A stretch of DNA of 64,000 nucleotides, from contig CM057339.1 of the NCBI GenBank assembly GCA_030015575.1, positions 771,110,809 to 771,174,808 of the forward strand. The letters run 5' to 3'. Source of the DNA: Agapanthus africanus. Taxonomy: Eukaryota > Streptophyta > Magnoliopsida > Asparagales > Amaryllidaceae. Shown piece after piece: positions 54,678-64,000 of the stretch. The notes beneath the pieces were generated by a model that did no database searches, was not told the origin of the DNA, and was given only the letters and a program-made list of their open reading frames with translations. The first letter of the stretch is position 1; each line of letters starts with the position of its first letter. Made by a program: the position numbers and the translations under genes.

Positions 54678-57600
54678 CTAAACAAAGAGATGTGGATAAC
54701 GGTCACGGATATCTTCCTCCCGCTCCCAGGTGGATTCTCCTGGGGAACGACCGCCCCAAGACACTCGGACTAAATGAATGACCTTATTCTTCAGCACTTT
54801 CTCTCTGCGGTCGAGGATGGTAGTGGGCTGCTCCTCGTATGATAGATCGGTACCCAAAACTAGCTCCGAGTGGTCCAGGACATGGCTCTCATCCCGAACA
54901 TAACGCCGCAACTGTGACACGTTGAAGGTATTGTGCACACCAGCTAGCGATGGAGGCAAGGCAAGTCGATAGGCCACCTCTCCTACTCGCTCTAGCACCT
55001 CAAAAGGTCTGATAAAACGGGGACTGAGCTTTCCCCGGCCTCCGAACCTGATAACTCCACGGGTAGGGGAAATCTTGAAGAACACGTGATCTCCGACTTC
55101 GAATTCTAGTGCCCTCCTGCTGGTATCTGCCCAACCCTTCTGTCGATCCTGAGCCGTCTTAATACGCTGCCTGATCATTTGGACCTTGTCGACTGTCTGA
55201 ACAATGAGTTCGGGGCCCAGTAATCTTCGTTCTCCCACACCATCCCAACATACTGGGGATCGACACTTCCGCCCGTATAGTGCTTCAAAAGGAGCCATCT
55301 GAATACTAGCCTGATAATTATTGTTATATGAGAACTCGACTAGATGCAGATGGTCCTCTCAGGAACCCTGAAAGTCCAACATACAGGCTCTCAACATATC
55401 CTCGAGCGTCTGAATCGTACGCTCGGATTGTCCATCTGTCTGTGGGTGATAGGCTGTGCTGAATTTAAGGCAGGTACCCAAGCTCTCCTGTAAGCTCTTC
55501 CAAAAGTGCGACAAGAATCTCGTGTCCCGGTCTGACACAATGCTGACTGGAACACCGTGAAGTCGTACAATCTCCTGCATATATCTTTCTGCCAGTGATT
55601 CTGTCGACTGTCCCACTCGGAAAGGTAGGAAGTGTGCAGCTTTTGTGAGGCGATCGACGATAACCCAAATGGCGTTATTGCCCCTAGGGCTCCGTGGTAA
55701 GGCCGTCACAAAATCCATGGTAATGTGCTCCCACTTCCATTCTGGTATCGGCAATGGTTGTAATAATCCTGCTGTCCTCTGATGTTCCGCCTTCACCTGC
55801 TGACAAACCAAGCACCTGGATACGAACCTCGCAATTTCCCGTTTCATTCCTTTCCACCAAAAGTGCTGCTTTAGGTCCTGATACATTTTTGTACCTCCTG
55901 GATGCACAGAATAAGCTGAACTGTGTGCTTCAGCCAATACTTCTTCTCGAACATCTCCCTTGGGTACGCAGAGTCTGCTACCGAATCTCAGAGAGCCATC
56001 TTCATGTATAATCAATCCCGTTCTCAGTCCGGCTTCCACTTGCTCTCTGAACTTTTGCAATCGGGGATCATCCGCTTGTGCAATCTTGATGCGATCTACC
56101 AAAGAAGATTGCACCTGTAGTTGCCAAAGTTGACCGAGTGCATTCGGCGTAACGACTTCAAGTTCAAGTCTCTGAAAGTCCTCAATAATGCTCCTCTGAT
56201 CGGTCAACATCATGACCGCTGGCTTGCGACTAAGCGCATCTGGTACAACATTCACCTTCCCCGGGTGATACTGAAGGTCCAAGTCATAATCTGCCATCAG
56301 TTCTAGCCATCGGCGCTGCCTCATGTTTAGTTCCTTCTGAGTGAAAACGTACTTCAAACTTTTGTGATCTGTGTACACCTCCACTTTCTCACCCAATAGA
56401 TAGTGCCTCCAAATCTTCAACGCAAAGACTACCGCAGTTAACTCCAAGTCATGCGTAGGGTAGTTCTTCGCGTGGTTTCTCAGCTGTCGAGAGGCATAAG
56501 CAACCACTCGGCCGTGCTGCATTAGAACACAGCCTAAACCCTTCCCTGAGGCATCACCGTGTATCACCAAACCACCGGAATCATCTGGTACTGTAAGAAT
56601 AGGCGACGTGGTTAACTTCTACTTTAGTGTGTCAAATGCCTGAGTGCACTCCGTTGTCCATGTAAACGGTACGTCCTTCCGTGTCAGCCTCGTCAATGGT
56701 TCAACGATTCTTAAGAAATCTTGGACGAATCTCCGATAATAACCTGCTAATCCCAGAAAACTCCTGATCTCGGCCACTGACTTCGGCGTTGGCCAATCTC
56801 TGACAGATTCTATCTTTGCCGGGTCCACCGAGATGCCTTCGCCCGAAACAATATGTCCCAAAAACTGAACCTTGTCGAGCCAGAATTCACACTTGCTTAG
56901 CTTCACATACAACTTCTCTTCCCGAAGAATTTGTAGGACCGCGCGCAAATGTTAAGCATGCTCTTCCCGGGTCTTCGAGTAGACAAGTATGTCGTCGATA
57001 AACACAACGAAAAATGTGTCCAAGTACTTTGCGAACACCCTGTTCATCAAGTCCATGAATATTGCTGGGGCATTGGTAACACCGAACGGCATCACAAGGA
57101 ACTCGTAATGTCCGTATCGGGTCCTGAAAGCCGTCTTGCATACATCCTCGGCTGCTACTCTGATTTGATGATATCCAGAATGGAGGTCCAACTTCGAGAA
57201 TACCTTGGCTCCACTTAGCTGATCGAATAAGTCGTCAATGCGCGGGATTGGGTACTTGTTCTTTATTGTGATCTTTTTCAGCTCCCGATAATCTATACAC
57301 ATTCACAGCGATCCATCCTTCTTCTTTACTAACAGAACTGGCGCTCCCCACGGTGAAGCGCTTGGCCGAATAAATCCCTTCTCCAATAGTTCTTCAATCT
57401 GCTTCTTCAATTCCGCCAACTCAACTGGTGCCATTCTGTATGGGGCTCTGGATACTGGGGCTGTACCTGGAGTCAAATCGATTGAGAACTCCAAGATTCG
57501 AGGAGGTGGTAGACCTGGTAGATCTTCAGGAAATACGTCCAGAAAGTCCCGAACGATTTCTGGGACTGGGCTCTTATCAATCTCCATAGCTGTCAGCTCC

Positions 57601-58253
57601 TTGGGCTTGGCTCTGTACTTAGTTGGCTCCAAAGATTCACTTCTCACCTTCCTTGCACGACAATCGATAACTGCATGGAAAGTGCTCATCCAATCCATCC
57701 CGAGAATTGCGTCGTAACTGCCTGTCCCAATCAGAAGGAAATTCGCATAGAATTCCCTGCCACACACTATAACCGGGCATAACCTACATTCTCGATTAGA
57801 TATTATAATGCCGTTACCCGTATGTATTTCCCATCCCTTGGTTAATGGTTCATGTGGTATTGAGTGTGTATCAGTGAAATGCTCAGACAAGAAATAATGC
57901 GATGCTCCCGAATCAAATAGTACTCTAGCTGGCAAGGAATGAACGAGTAGAGTACCTGTAACCACGTCTCCTGACGTCTCTGCCTGCTTTGCGGTCAAAG
58001 TGAAAGCCCGTCCCTGACTGCGACCTGTAAAGGGTTGCCTCTGCTCCTGTGGCCTCTGCTGTGGCGGTCCAGAACCTCCCTGTATCTCTGCTCGCTCAGG
58101 GCAACTGCTAATCTTGTGCTGATTGGATCCGCAAATCAAACACTGTCCTTTGGCACGGCGACAATCCTTCTGGGTATGCCCACCTCTACCGCAATAGCCG
58201 CAAACTACGCCCTGTCTCTGGGGGCGATGCTGTGGTACGAACGGGCGCTTCAT
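54678..58253 (-). pseudogene. Tekay-3 zinc knuckles, PR, RT, RNase H, INT, chromodomain
   Basis: A single frame on the minus strand contains two CX2CX4HX4C zinc knuckles (about 58202-58101), a DSGASHYF protease (Asp near 57914), RT with [17 protein letters not shown] and LGHIVSG, RNase H with HGDAS, DLELT, FTQKEL and VPDALS, the INT HHCC domain and core with VSDRDTRF and [10 protein letters not shown], the ALYGRKC block and a chromodomain ending YPHLFV. In-frame stops lie at 57303 (TGA), 56952 (TAA), 56619 (TAG) and 55359 (TGA); each piece continues in the same frame. All catalytic motifs look intact. The first Met in this stretch is internal; the true start is at 59060. Confidence 0.95.
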
Positions 58254-58289
58254 TTGTGTCGTTCCTGGCTTGTGAACCGGTATGGCTCC

Positions 58290-59060
58290 TCAAGAAGGCG
58301 CGTGGGTACGTGCTGGAACGACTGGGGGTCTCCTAAACTTGTTAATCAATTGCTCCTGAACTTTCGCCGGGTTGAGTACCTGTGCGAAAGTCTGCAAATC
58401 CAACGATGTAATCAACTGCTGCAACTCGAAATCTAGTCCCTGAAGGAAACGTCTGGCCCTGGTGGCCTCTGAGACGACCATGTATGGAGCAAAACGGCTC
58501 AGACGGTTGAACTCTGCCGCATATACGTCCACTGGGCGTCCATTCTGCTTCAAAAGAATAAACCTTTCCTCCATTTCTGCCTTGGCTGTGGAAGGAAAAT
58601 AATGATTTAGGAAGCACTCTTTAAACTTGCCCCATTCAATCGGCCCGTCTAGCCTGCTTTCTTCCACCGACCACCATGTACGGGCTTCATCTTCCAATTG
58701 TATCTTTATCACGTCCACCCTATCTTCCTCTGGAACCCTGGCCGCTGTCAATAAGTTCTCCATGTTCACCAGCCATTGCTCAGCCTCAAGGGGTTCAGCT
58801 AGCCCTGTGAATGCAGCTGGATGTAACCGTCGGAAGTCTGATACGGTACCAGCCCTAGCGTGATAAGCTGGTGGGGTAGCGCCCTCGGGAGTGGTAATGA
58901 GTGCGGAGGGTCCTCCTGCGGCGGTAATCGCCCTGAGTCCCTCAGCGAGTAAATCTGTCTTCCTCTCCTGAGCTTCCACGAGAGAGGTCAGTGCACTAAG
59001 TATTCTTTCCGTGCGGTCCTGAGTGCTGGAGTCCGAGGAGGGGTCGTTTGGGGATGTCAT
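58290..59060 (-). pseudogene. Tekay-3 gag capsid region
   Basis: The start codon at 59060 is preceded by a short leader. After MTSPNDPSSDSS come an EAQERKTDLL helix, then RLHPAAFTG, EAEQWLVNME, DEARTWW, FLNHYFP and the MVVSEATRARRF block of plant Ty3 capsids. The frame stops with TGA at 58290 and then continues in frame to the zinc knuckles, so the stop separates capsid from nucleocapsid. Total gag would be about 330 codons. This is the most complete gag in the window and serves as the reference for the Tekay-4 deletion. Confidence 0.93.
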
Positions 59061-59194
59061 ATCACTGAAAGATTCAAAAGGATGAGATCAGATTTAAGGA
59101 TGAAAATCAAGAGTAGTGAAACAAGAATAACGTAATACAATATAGTTAATGTTATCCCTTGATACTAAACCTGACTTTGATACCAACTAAACCA
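59061..59194 (-). promoter_or_regulatory. Tekay-3 leader with primer binding site at 59173-59185
   Basis: The minus strand reads TGGTATCAAAGTC at the position of the initiator-Met primer site, one base changed from TGGTATCAGAG, nine bases from the LTR edge at 59195. The gag ATG is about 110 bases downstream. Confidence 0.85.
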
Positions 59195-62100
59195 TGTCAC
59201 GCCCCGCTTCCCAAAATACGGAAAACGAGGGGTGACTAGGCCAGCCATGCTCCTACGGTCAAGGAATCATCCCGCCGTAGTCACACTTCGGCTTCTAGCA
59301 TTACATGGTAATCAGTAAATAAAGCACAGTAGTAAAGGAAACACATCACTAATTTATTACATTAAAATCCATTGTTCACAAATTACAGATAACAAGAACA
59401 ATTACTAATCAAGTTCAATCTCACGATCACTTTTATGGAAAGCAGTAAAGGAAGAAAGTACACCAGACTATATCTCCGTGAACTCGAAAGGTAGATCTGT
59501 CTCCTGCGCTGGTTCTTCCACGGAATCTGAGCATGCATACTCAGGTCGTCAGAGCGACACAATAACAATATTATTATAATAAGATGAAACATGTAAAAGA
59601 GGTAATACTAGTGAAAGTACAAAGCGAGTAATCACTATGTTACTATATGATGCTGAATATGATCTGTGTCCCTATCGGTCTCTAGGTCATGTTTGAAATC
59701 GCATAGTAGAAGGAGGATCATGTTTAACAGGAGTCTCGTACATACCCGAGACAATGGCCCACATGCCCAGGACATAACCCTGTCAGCCGGATCGCTAGAT
59801 CCTACCTACTATATATATCGCTGCTCGAATGATCATCCTCTAAAACACGGTCCCGCTAAATACGATTCTCTTTCCACTTCGATTTCCCCTTTATCCCCAG
59901 TTTACACTATTTATGATCTTGATTTAGTCGTGTACAAGTATACTAATGGCACGGTTTTATCACTGTTCACTGTGTCAATCACTGTCACGAATATTCACTT
60001 TCCATTGGTGTACTCGTTACTCCTAAACCAACATCAATCACGCACGATAATGCAATGCCCACTGACTCTAACACGCGCTAACACTAAGTATATGGCAAAT
60101 GGGGTATGATATATGTATGTAAGCCATCAATAAGCTAAGTATGTTATGAATCCGTATGCATGTCTTTAACTTACAAAAATTGTATAAATTCATCTGTTTA
60201 GAATTCAACGAAATGATACAAGTAAGATAAATAGAACAATCAAACAGAAATTCATCAAAATTAGATTCAGTTCAATCGGGTTTCCAATATTCAAGATACA
60301 GCTGTTTCATTTTAAGTGCTCGCGGCTGGAAATTCAGTTTCAGAACTGAATGTCCGTTTCGCAACACGAATTGCATCCAGTTGGGTTCAGAATTTAGCGA
60401 TGCTACAGTTGAATAAAATCTAGGTTTTTCAATAGGGTATTCAACACAATAGACGGATCCTCAATCGTGTCTGTACGTCGAAAGTTATACACAGTTTAAC
60501 ATCAATATGTCACTTCTGAATCTGTTCTGGACAGTTATACGTTCTGCCCTTTTATTTACAATTTAAATAGCAAACGGCAATGAAACGGAATGAAACCACT
60601 TGTTTTGGTTAGCTAACAGATCCATCTTTAATCCATTGTAGAGTTCCATAACATACAAATTCAGGAAACGAAGTGGCACACATTTTCGGACAGTACACAG
60701 TAATCAGAGTCGCTCTGGACTGCAGTCCAGAGTCGCACTCCGATCTAAATATCATCGCAGTTACTGTATAGAAAACATTATAAGTTTATATAGGGTTAAA
60801 TTTCATCGAGTCGGCTTCGATTTAAGCCCTCGAACGCATCATTATAGTATGTACAAAATTTACAGTAATTTTAACCATTTTCAGATACAGGGAATTTCTA
60901 GTTTTAACGGTATATTTGGGGGTATCAATTTTAGTCACTAACAGTCGTATTTTCCCGTGAGATTTATACACGATATTCATCTCTATATGGGCCAACAGAA
61001 AACATCTATTTCCGTCAAATCAAGCAATTATTTTCATTGGGGTCTAGCATTGAACACATAGGTCACATAATATATCGGGAATCGGTAAATTATAAACTAA
61101 ATGATTTAAGTTTGTATCACAATTATATTAGCATGTAGCAAGTAAAACACTTTCCTGGAAACGTCTCGGGGTTGCACGGCAGCAGCGGCGTCACGAACGC
61201 GCGGTGTACGTCGTGAAACGATTTGCGCGAGCTTGGCTCGTGATATAGAATTTGTGTCGGAGTTGCCCGGAGTCGTTGCACGGTCACTGAAGGTATGTGG
61301 GGTGCTCAGTGGTCCTCTGCGAGTGCACTGGGGTCGACGACGGTCAACGGCGTCGCTCTGGCGATGGGCTGTAGTGGATGTCGGGTTGATTGGGTTTTGT
61401 ATATTTTGAAGAGGGAGAGAAGTGGGGCTCGGGTTCTGGATTTTGGAGTGATGATGACGATGCTGAGGATGTAGAAGATCGATGAGGCGTTTCTGGTCAG
61501 CGGGGGCTCGCCGGCGACGAGGGAGGCAGGGTGGTGGTCGGCTCGAGTGTGACGGGTTGGGTGTGCAGAGGATTGGGTTGATGGAGTGTAGTGGTGAGGA
61601 GTTATGTTGGTGGAGGAGGAGTGAGCGAGGGGTCGCCGAGGGGTTGTCGAGGGTTGTCGCCGGCGGTGGAGCGAGGGATATTGAGTGCTCGGTGGGTTTT
61701 TTTTTGTGAGTGTAGAGAAGTGAGGAAATTTTGAAAATGAAAGAGAAGAGAGAGGTGAGGGTGTGAGGAAATGAATGAGTATTGAATTCGCAGGTGAAAC
61801 GTCGCAAGAGCGGAGGCGTGGGCGTAGGCGCGAGGCGCGGCGGAGAAGGCGGATCGCGCGTGGGGAAAGGAAAGAGCCGTTGGAGAGGGAAGATGAACAG
61901 GAGCGGGTCGGGTCGGGTCTGGTGAGGAGGCGGGCTGGGCTTGAGGGGGTTTGAACGGGCCGGGTTTTTTTTTAAATAAAGAATTTATTTTTAAAAAAAC
62001 GGTGAGTGGGCTGAGGAGAGGGAACGGGCCGGGGTTAATTTAGAGGTTTTGATTTTTTTTTTTGGTTTTGGGAAAGTTTTGGTTGGGCTGAGTTAAAAAA

Positions 62101-62364
62101 AGTTAATTTATTTTGTTTGAAAAGAATTGGGCTGAGGGTTTATTTCAAAGGAGAATGGGCTTAAGTAAGGTTAGGGTTTAAAGTAAAATATTTTACTGGT
62201 TTTAGTTTTGGTTTTAATTCTAGGTCTTGACTTTTAGGGTTATGGAAATTTTAAATATTGGAATTCAAGCAACCACCCTCCTACAAAATATAGGAAAAAG
62301 AAAGGGACATCCCTGGAATTTAGAAAATAGGAAACTTTTATTAAGATGGGAACGAGGATTTACA
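59195..62364 (-). repeat. 5' LTR of Tekay-3
   Basis: From TGTCACGCCCCG to GGATTTACA (plus strand), 3170 bp. By eye the pair differ by roughly one to three bases per hundred, so the insertion is younger than those of the more diverged LTR pairs here. The Pro/Ser/Thr-rich frame 61106-61807 has a matching but shorter frame in the partner LTR (53559-54059) and is compositional. Confidence 0.93.
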
Positions 62365-62369
62365 GCTAC
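62365..62369. repeat. Right target-site duplication of Tekay-3 (GCTAC)
   Basis: ACTAC is on the left (51444-51448), one mismatch. The next base continues LTR D. Confidence 0.75.
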
Positions 62370-64000
62370 ACTCGATCGCTAGTCAAGTGTATGATGGTGA
62401 AGTAGAGGATGTTGAAAGCTCACAAGTTTGTGTTCAAGCTTCATGGTTCATATCACATGTGAGGGTTGAAGCTTGAACCATGACATGAGGAGGAAGATGA
62501 AGCTAGAGAGCAACTATAGGAGCAACTCAAAAAAAATGCCTAAGTGTTGAGAATGAGATAGAATGAATGGCAACTCTTGACCCCTCACTCATTCAAGCAT
62601 GGAATTATGCAATATAAAATTGCAACCATGCTTGAATAGTAAGCCAAGATGAATATACAAAAGTAAATCCCATACTTTCAACCATGCTCTCATTTTCCAC
62701 CTCATTTCTATTTTCATAAAAAAAAGAAATTCATATGCCATGCTTCATTATTATATATATTTATATATCATATACATTAACATATTTATAATGAAGAATA
62801 ATTAGTGAGCTAATGATAGTAGATATGATATAATTATATCACATATATTATATATCACATTATTGAATCAACACTTGATTTAATAATCCGGTTATATCAC
62901 ATATGACCGACTAATATCATTTATCTGTATATTACATTATCAAATCAACACTTGATTCGACAATCTAGTTATATCACATATAATCGAACCGATAACAGAT
63001 AATTGACAGATTACAATACGGTATCACATACACGTATTTAATTAGGCCCACACACATCACATATGTGTCATACTTCGTTTCGCTTGAACCAGTGAACTTC
63101 TATGTGGGACTCTAAAGATTCGTCAATACGCCAGCAGTAGGCGATGATCACATCAGTCGCGTACAAGTCGTCAGCGGTACTAGATGGACGTAACGGTTAT
63201 CCGGGTATTGAGCGATATAAAGATCAACAAGCAAGCCTTTCCACAGTCTCCATGAAGCCTATCAGTAACAGTACCATACAGTCCGTTTTCTTCGTTTGAT
63301 ATGTCTAAGGGTGGAAATCGTCAGACCCCAGTAACGTGATAAGTCATGCCGATGTCTGGTTTATAACGGTTCGAGAAACTATTGATAACACTTATCAGTA
63401 AATCTCGGCAGCAGCCCTGGCCAGGGACTTCCAGTTATAGCCAATAGAGCATAGCGCAACATCAACCCCCAATACCGGGAGAGACGAAACCCCTCCTATC
63501 GCTCATTGTCTCCATGCAACTCAGGACTGTGCCCAAAATCCACCTGTTTGCACGTCTCCTTTGAGCATGGTAGGGAGGAAATAAAAGCACAGCGGGAGCC
63601 ACACAAGACTCTATGACGATCTCGGGTCTACAGACTAACCTGTACCAGTGTCACCAGAGGACTGCTATCTGACGATAGGTAAACTACCACATAGGAGTCC
63701 TCGGCGAGTCCTGTTCAGTGTACCCAGTCTCTCCTGAACACCAGTATACCATCTTTGATGTCAAACACCAATGGATGTGGGATCATCCATCGCCCATCAT
63801 ATGGGTCAAGAAGCGTATACGCTAGTCTACTTTGGAATATCGATGCTCTGTCTCGATATATCCTCGACTAGGAATAATTAAAGGATGAACTTGTGGACTA
63901 CCCTGACCCCAGTAGTATGATCTCCACCATAGTCCTGGTAGTCAAGTACACATCCTAAGGACTTTATCAACATGTGAGAGCAAGACAATATCACAATACA
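62370..64000 (-). repeat. Copia-family LTR D, right part, running off the window
   Basis: It continues LTR D after Tekay-3 with ACTCGATCGCTAGTCAAGTG, matching copies A-C, and retains the conserved blocks ATCGCTCATTG, ACCGGGAGAGACGAAACCCC and GGGATCATCCATCGCCCAT. By alignment to copy A about 150 bases of the LTR remain beyond the edge. It is more diverged from copies A and B than they are from each other. Confidence 0.85.

Larger units (their letters stand above)
51449..62364 (-). mobile_element. Tekay-3: complete Ty3/gypsy chromovirus, near-intact polyprotein
   Basis: 10916 bp, LTRs of 3165 and 3170 bp, PBS, gag-pol in a single frame interrupted by five stop codons and no frameshift, PPT and chromodomain. 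Flanks are ACTAC on the left and GCTAC on the right, a duplication with one mismatch. It splits LTR D, whose sequence resumes at 62370. LTR start and end, gag start and domain order all match the Tekay lineage. Confidence 0.95.

Noticed and set aside
61106-61807. 233-codon Pro/Ser/Thr-rich minus-strand frame in the Tekay-3 5' LTR
   Set aside because: The partner LTR has it broken (53559-54059). Composition explains it.

Overview
The window is a stretch of repeat-dense plant nuclear heterochromatin. The evidence is Ty3/gypsy elements of the chromodomain-bearing Tekay/Del type, a Ty1/copia element with a plant initiator-Met primer site, a Tat/Athila-type LTR with a plant TATA box, and plant-type telomere-like CCCTAAA runs inside a satellite. 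I find no intact host gene and no RNA gene. The species cannot be named from this sequence. Almost every base can be placed in a transposable element or satellite, and every polyprotein is broken.

Left block (1-21848): A plus-strand Tekay element (Tekay-1) enters from the left edge with the gag zinc knuckle, PR, RT, RNase H, INT and chromodomain, followed by its 3' LTR (3584-6648). It sits inside the gag of a minus-strand Tekay-like element (Tekay-4), whose leader, PBS and long 5' LTR follow. That LTR is split by a complete minus-strand copia element (9764-20136) with a perfect CACAG target duplication and two 2.2 kb LTRs.

Middle block (21849-36411): Tekay-4 itself landed in the 3' untranslated part of a plus-strand Tat/Athila-type element. 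The 3' LTR of that host starts at 22581 and is split by Tekay-2 (22945-32905, perfect GATGT duplication, gag lost). It is split again by a solo LTR of the copia family (33529-35717, perfect CTTAG duplication).

Satellite block (36412-39267): five head-to-tail copies of a 263-bp unit packed with palindromes and a telomere-like core run into about 0.5 kb of degenerate AACCCTAA/AATTAACCC repeat. Next come a CACTA-like transposon end (to 38970) and a short unidentified protein-like fragment.

Right block (39268-64000): a minus-strand gag-only Ty3/gypsy-like element, with a candidate 1.4 kb LTR, tandem repeats downstream of gag and no recognisable pol, is interrupted by a 3.66 kb solo LTR (43916-47576). 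It is then interrupted by a stack of insertions: copia-family LTR E (plus, from 49627), copia-family LTR D inside E (minus, from 51107), and a complete minus-strand Tekay element (Tekay-3, 51449-62364) inside D. LTR D runs off the right edge.

Nothing here acts as a host pathway. The genes are retrotransposon gag-pol units whose shared logic is capsid and nucleic-acid binding (gag, zinc knuckles), processing (PR), copying (RT/RNase H primed at the initiator-Met PBS) and integration (INT, with a chromodomain that in this family directs insertion to heterochromatin). The most unusual items are the palindromic 263-bp satellite, the gag-only element with codon-phased repeats, and a copia copy whose LTRs are about 99% alike although its coding region is long dead.
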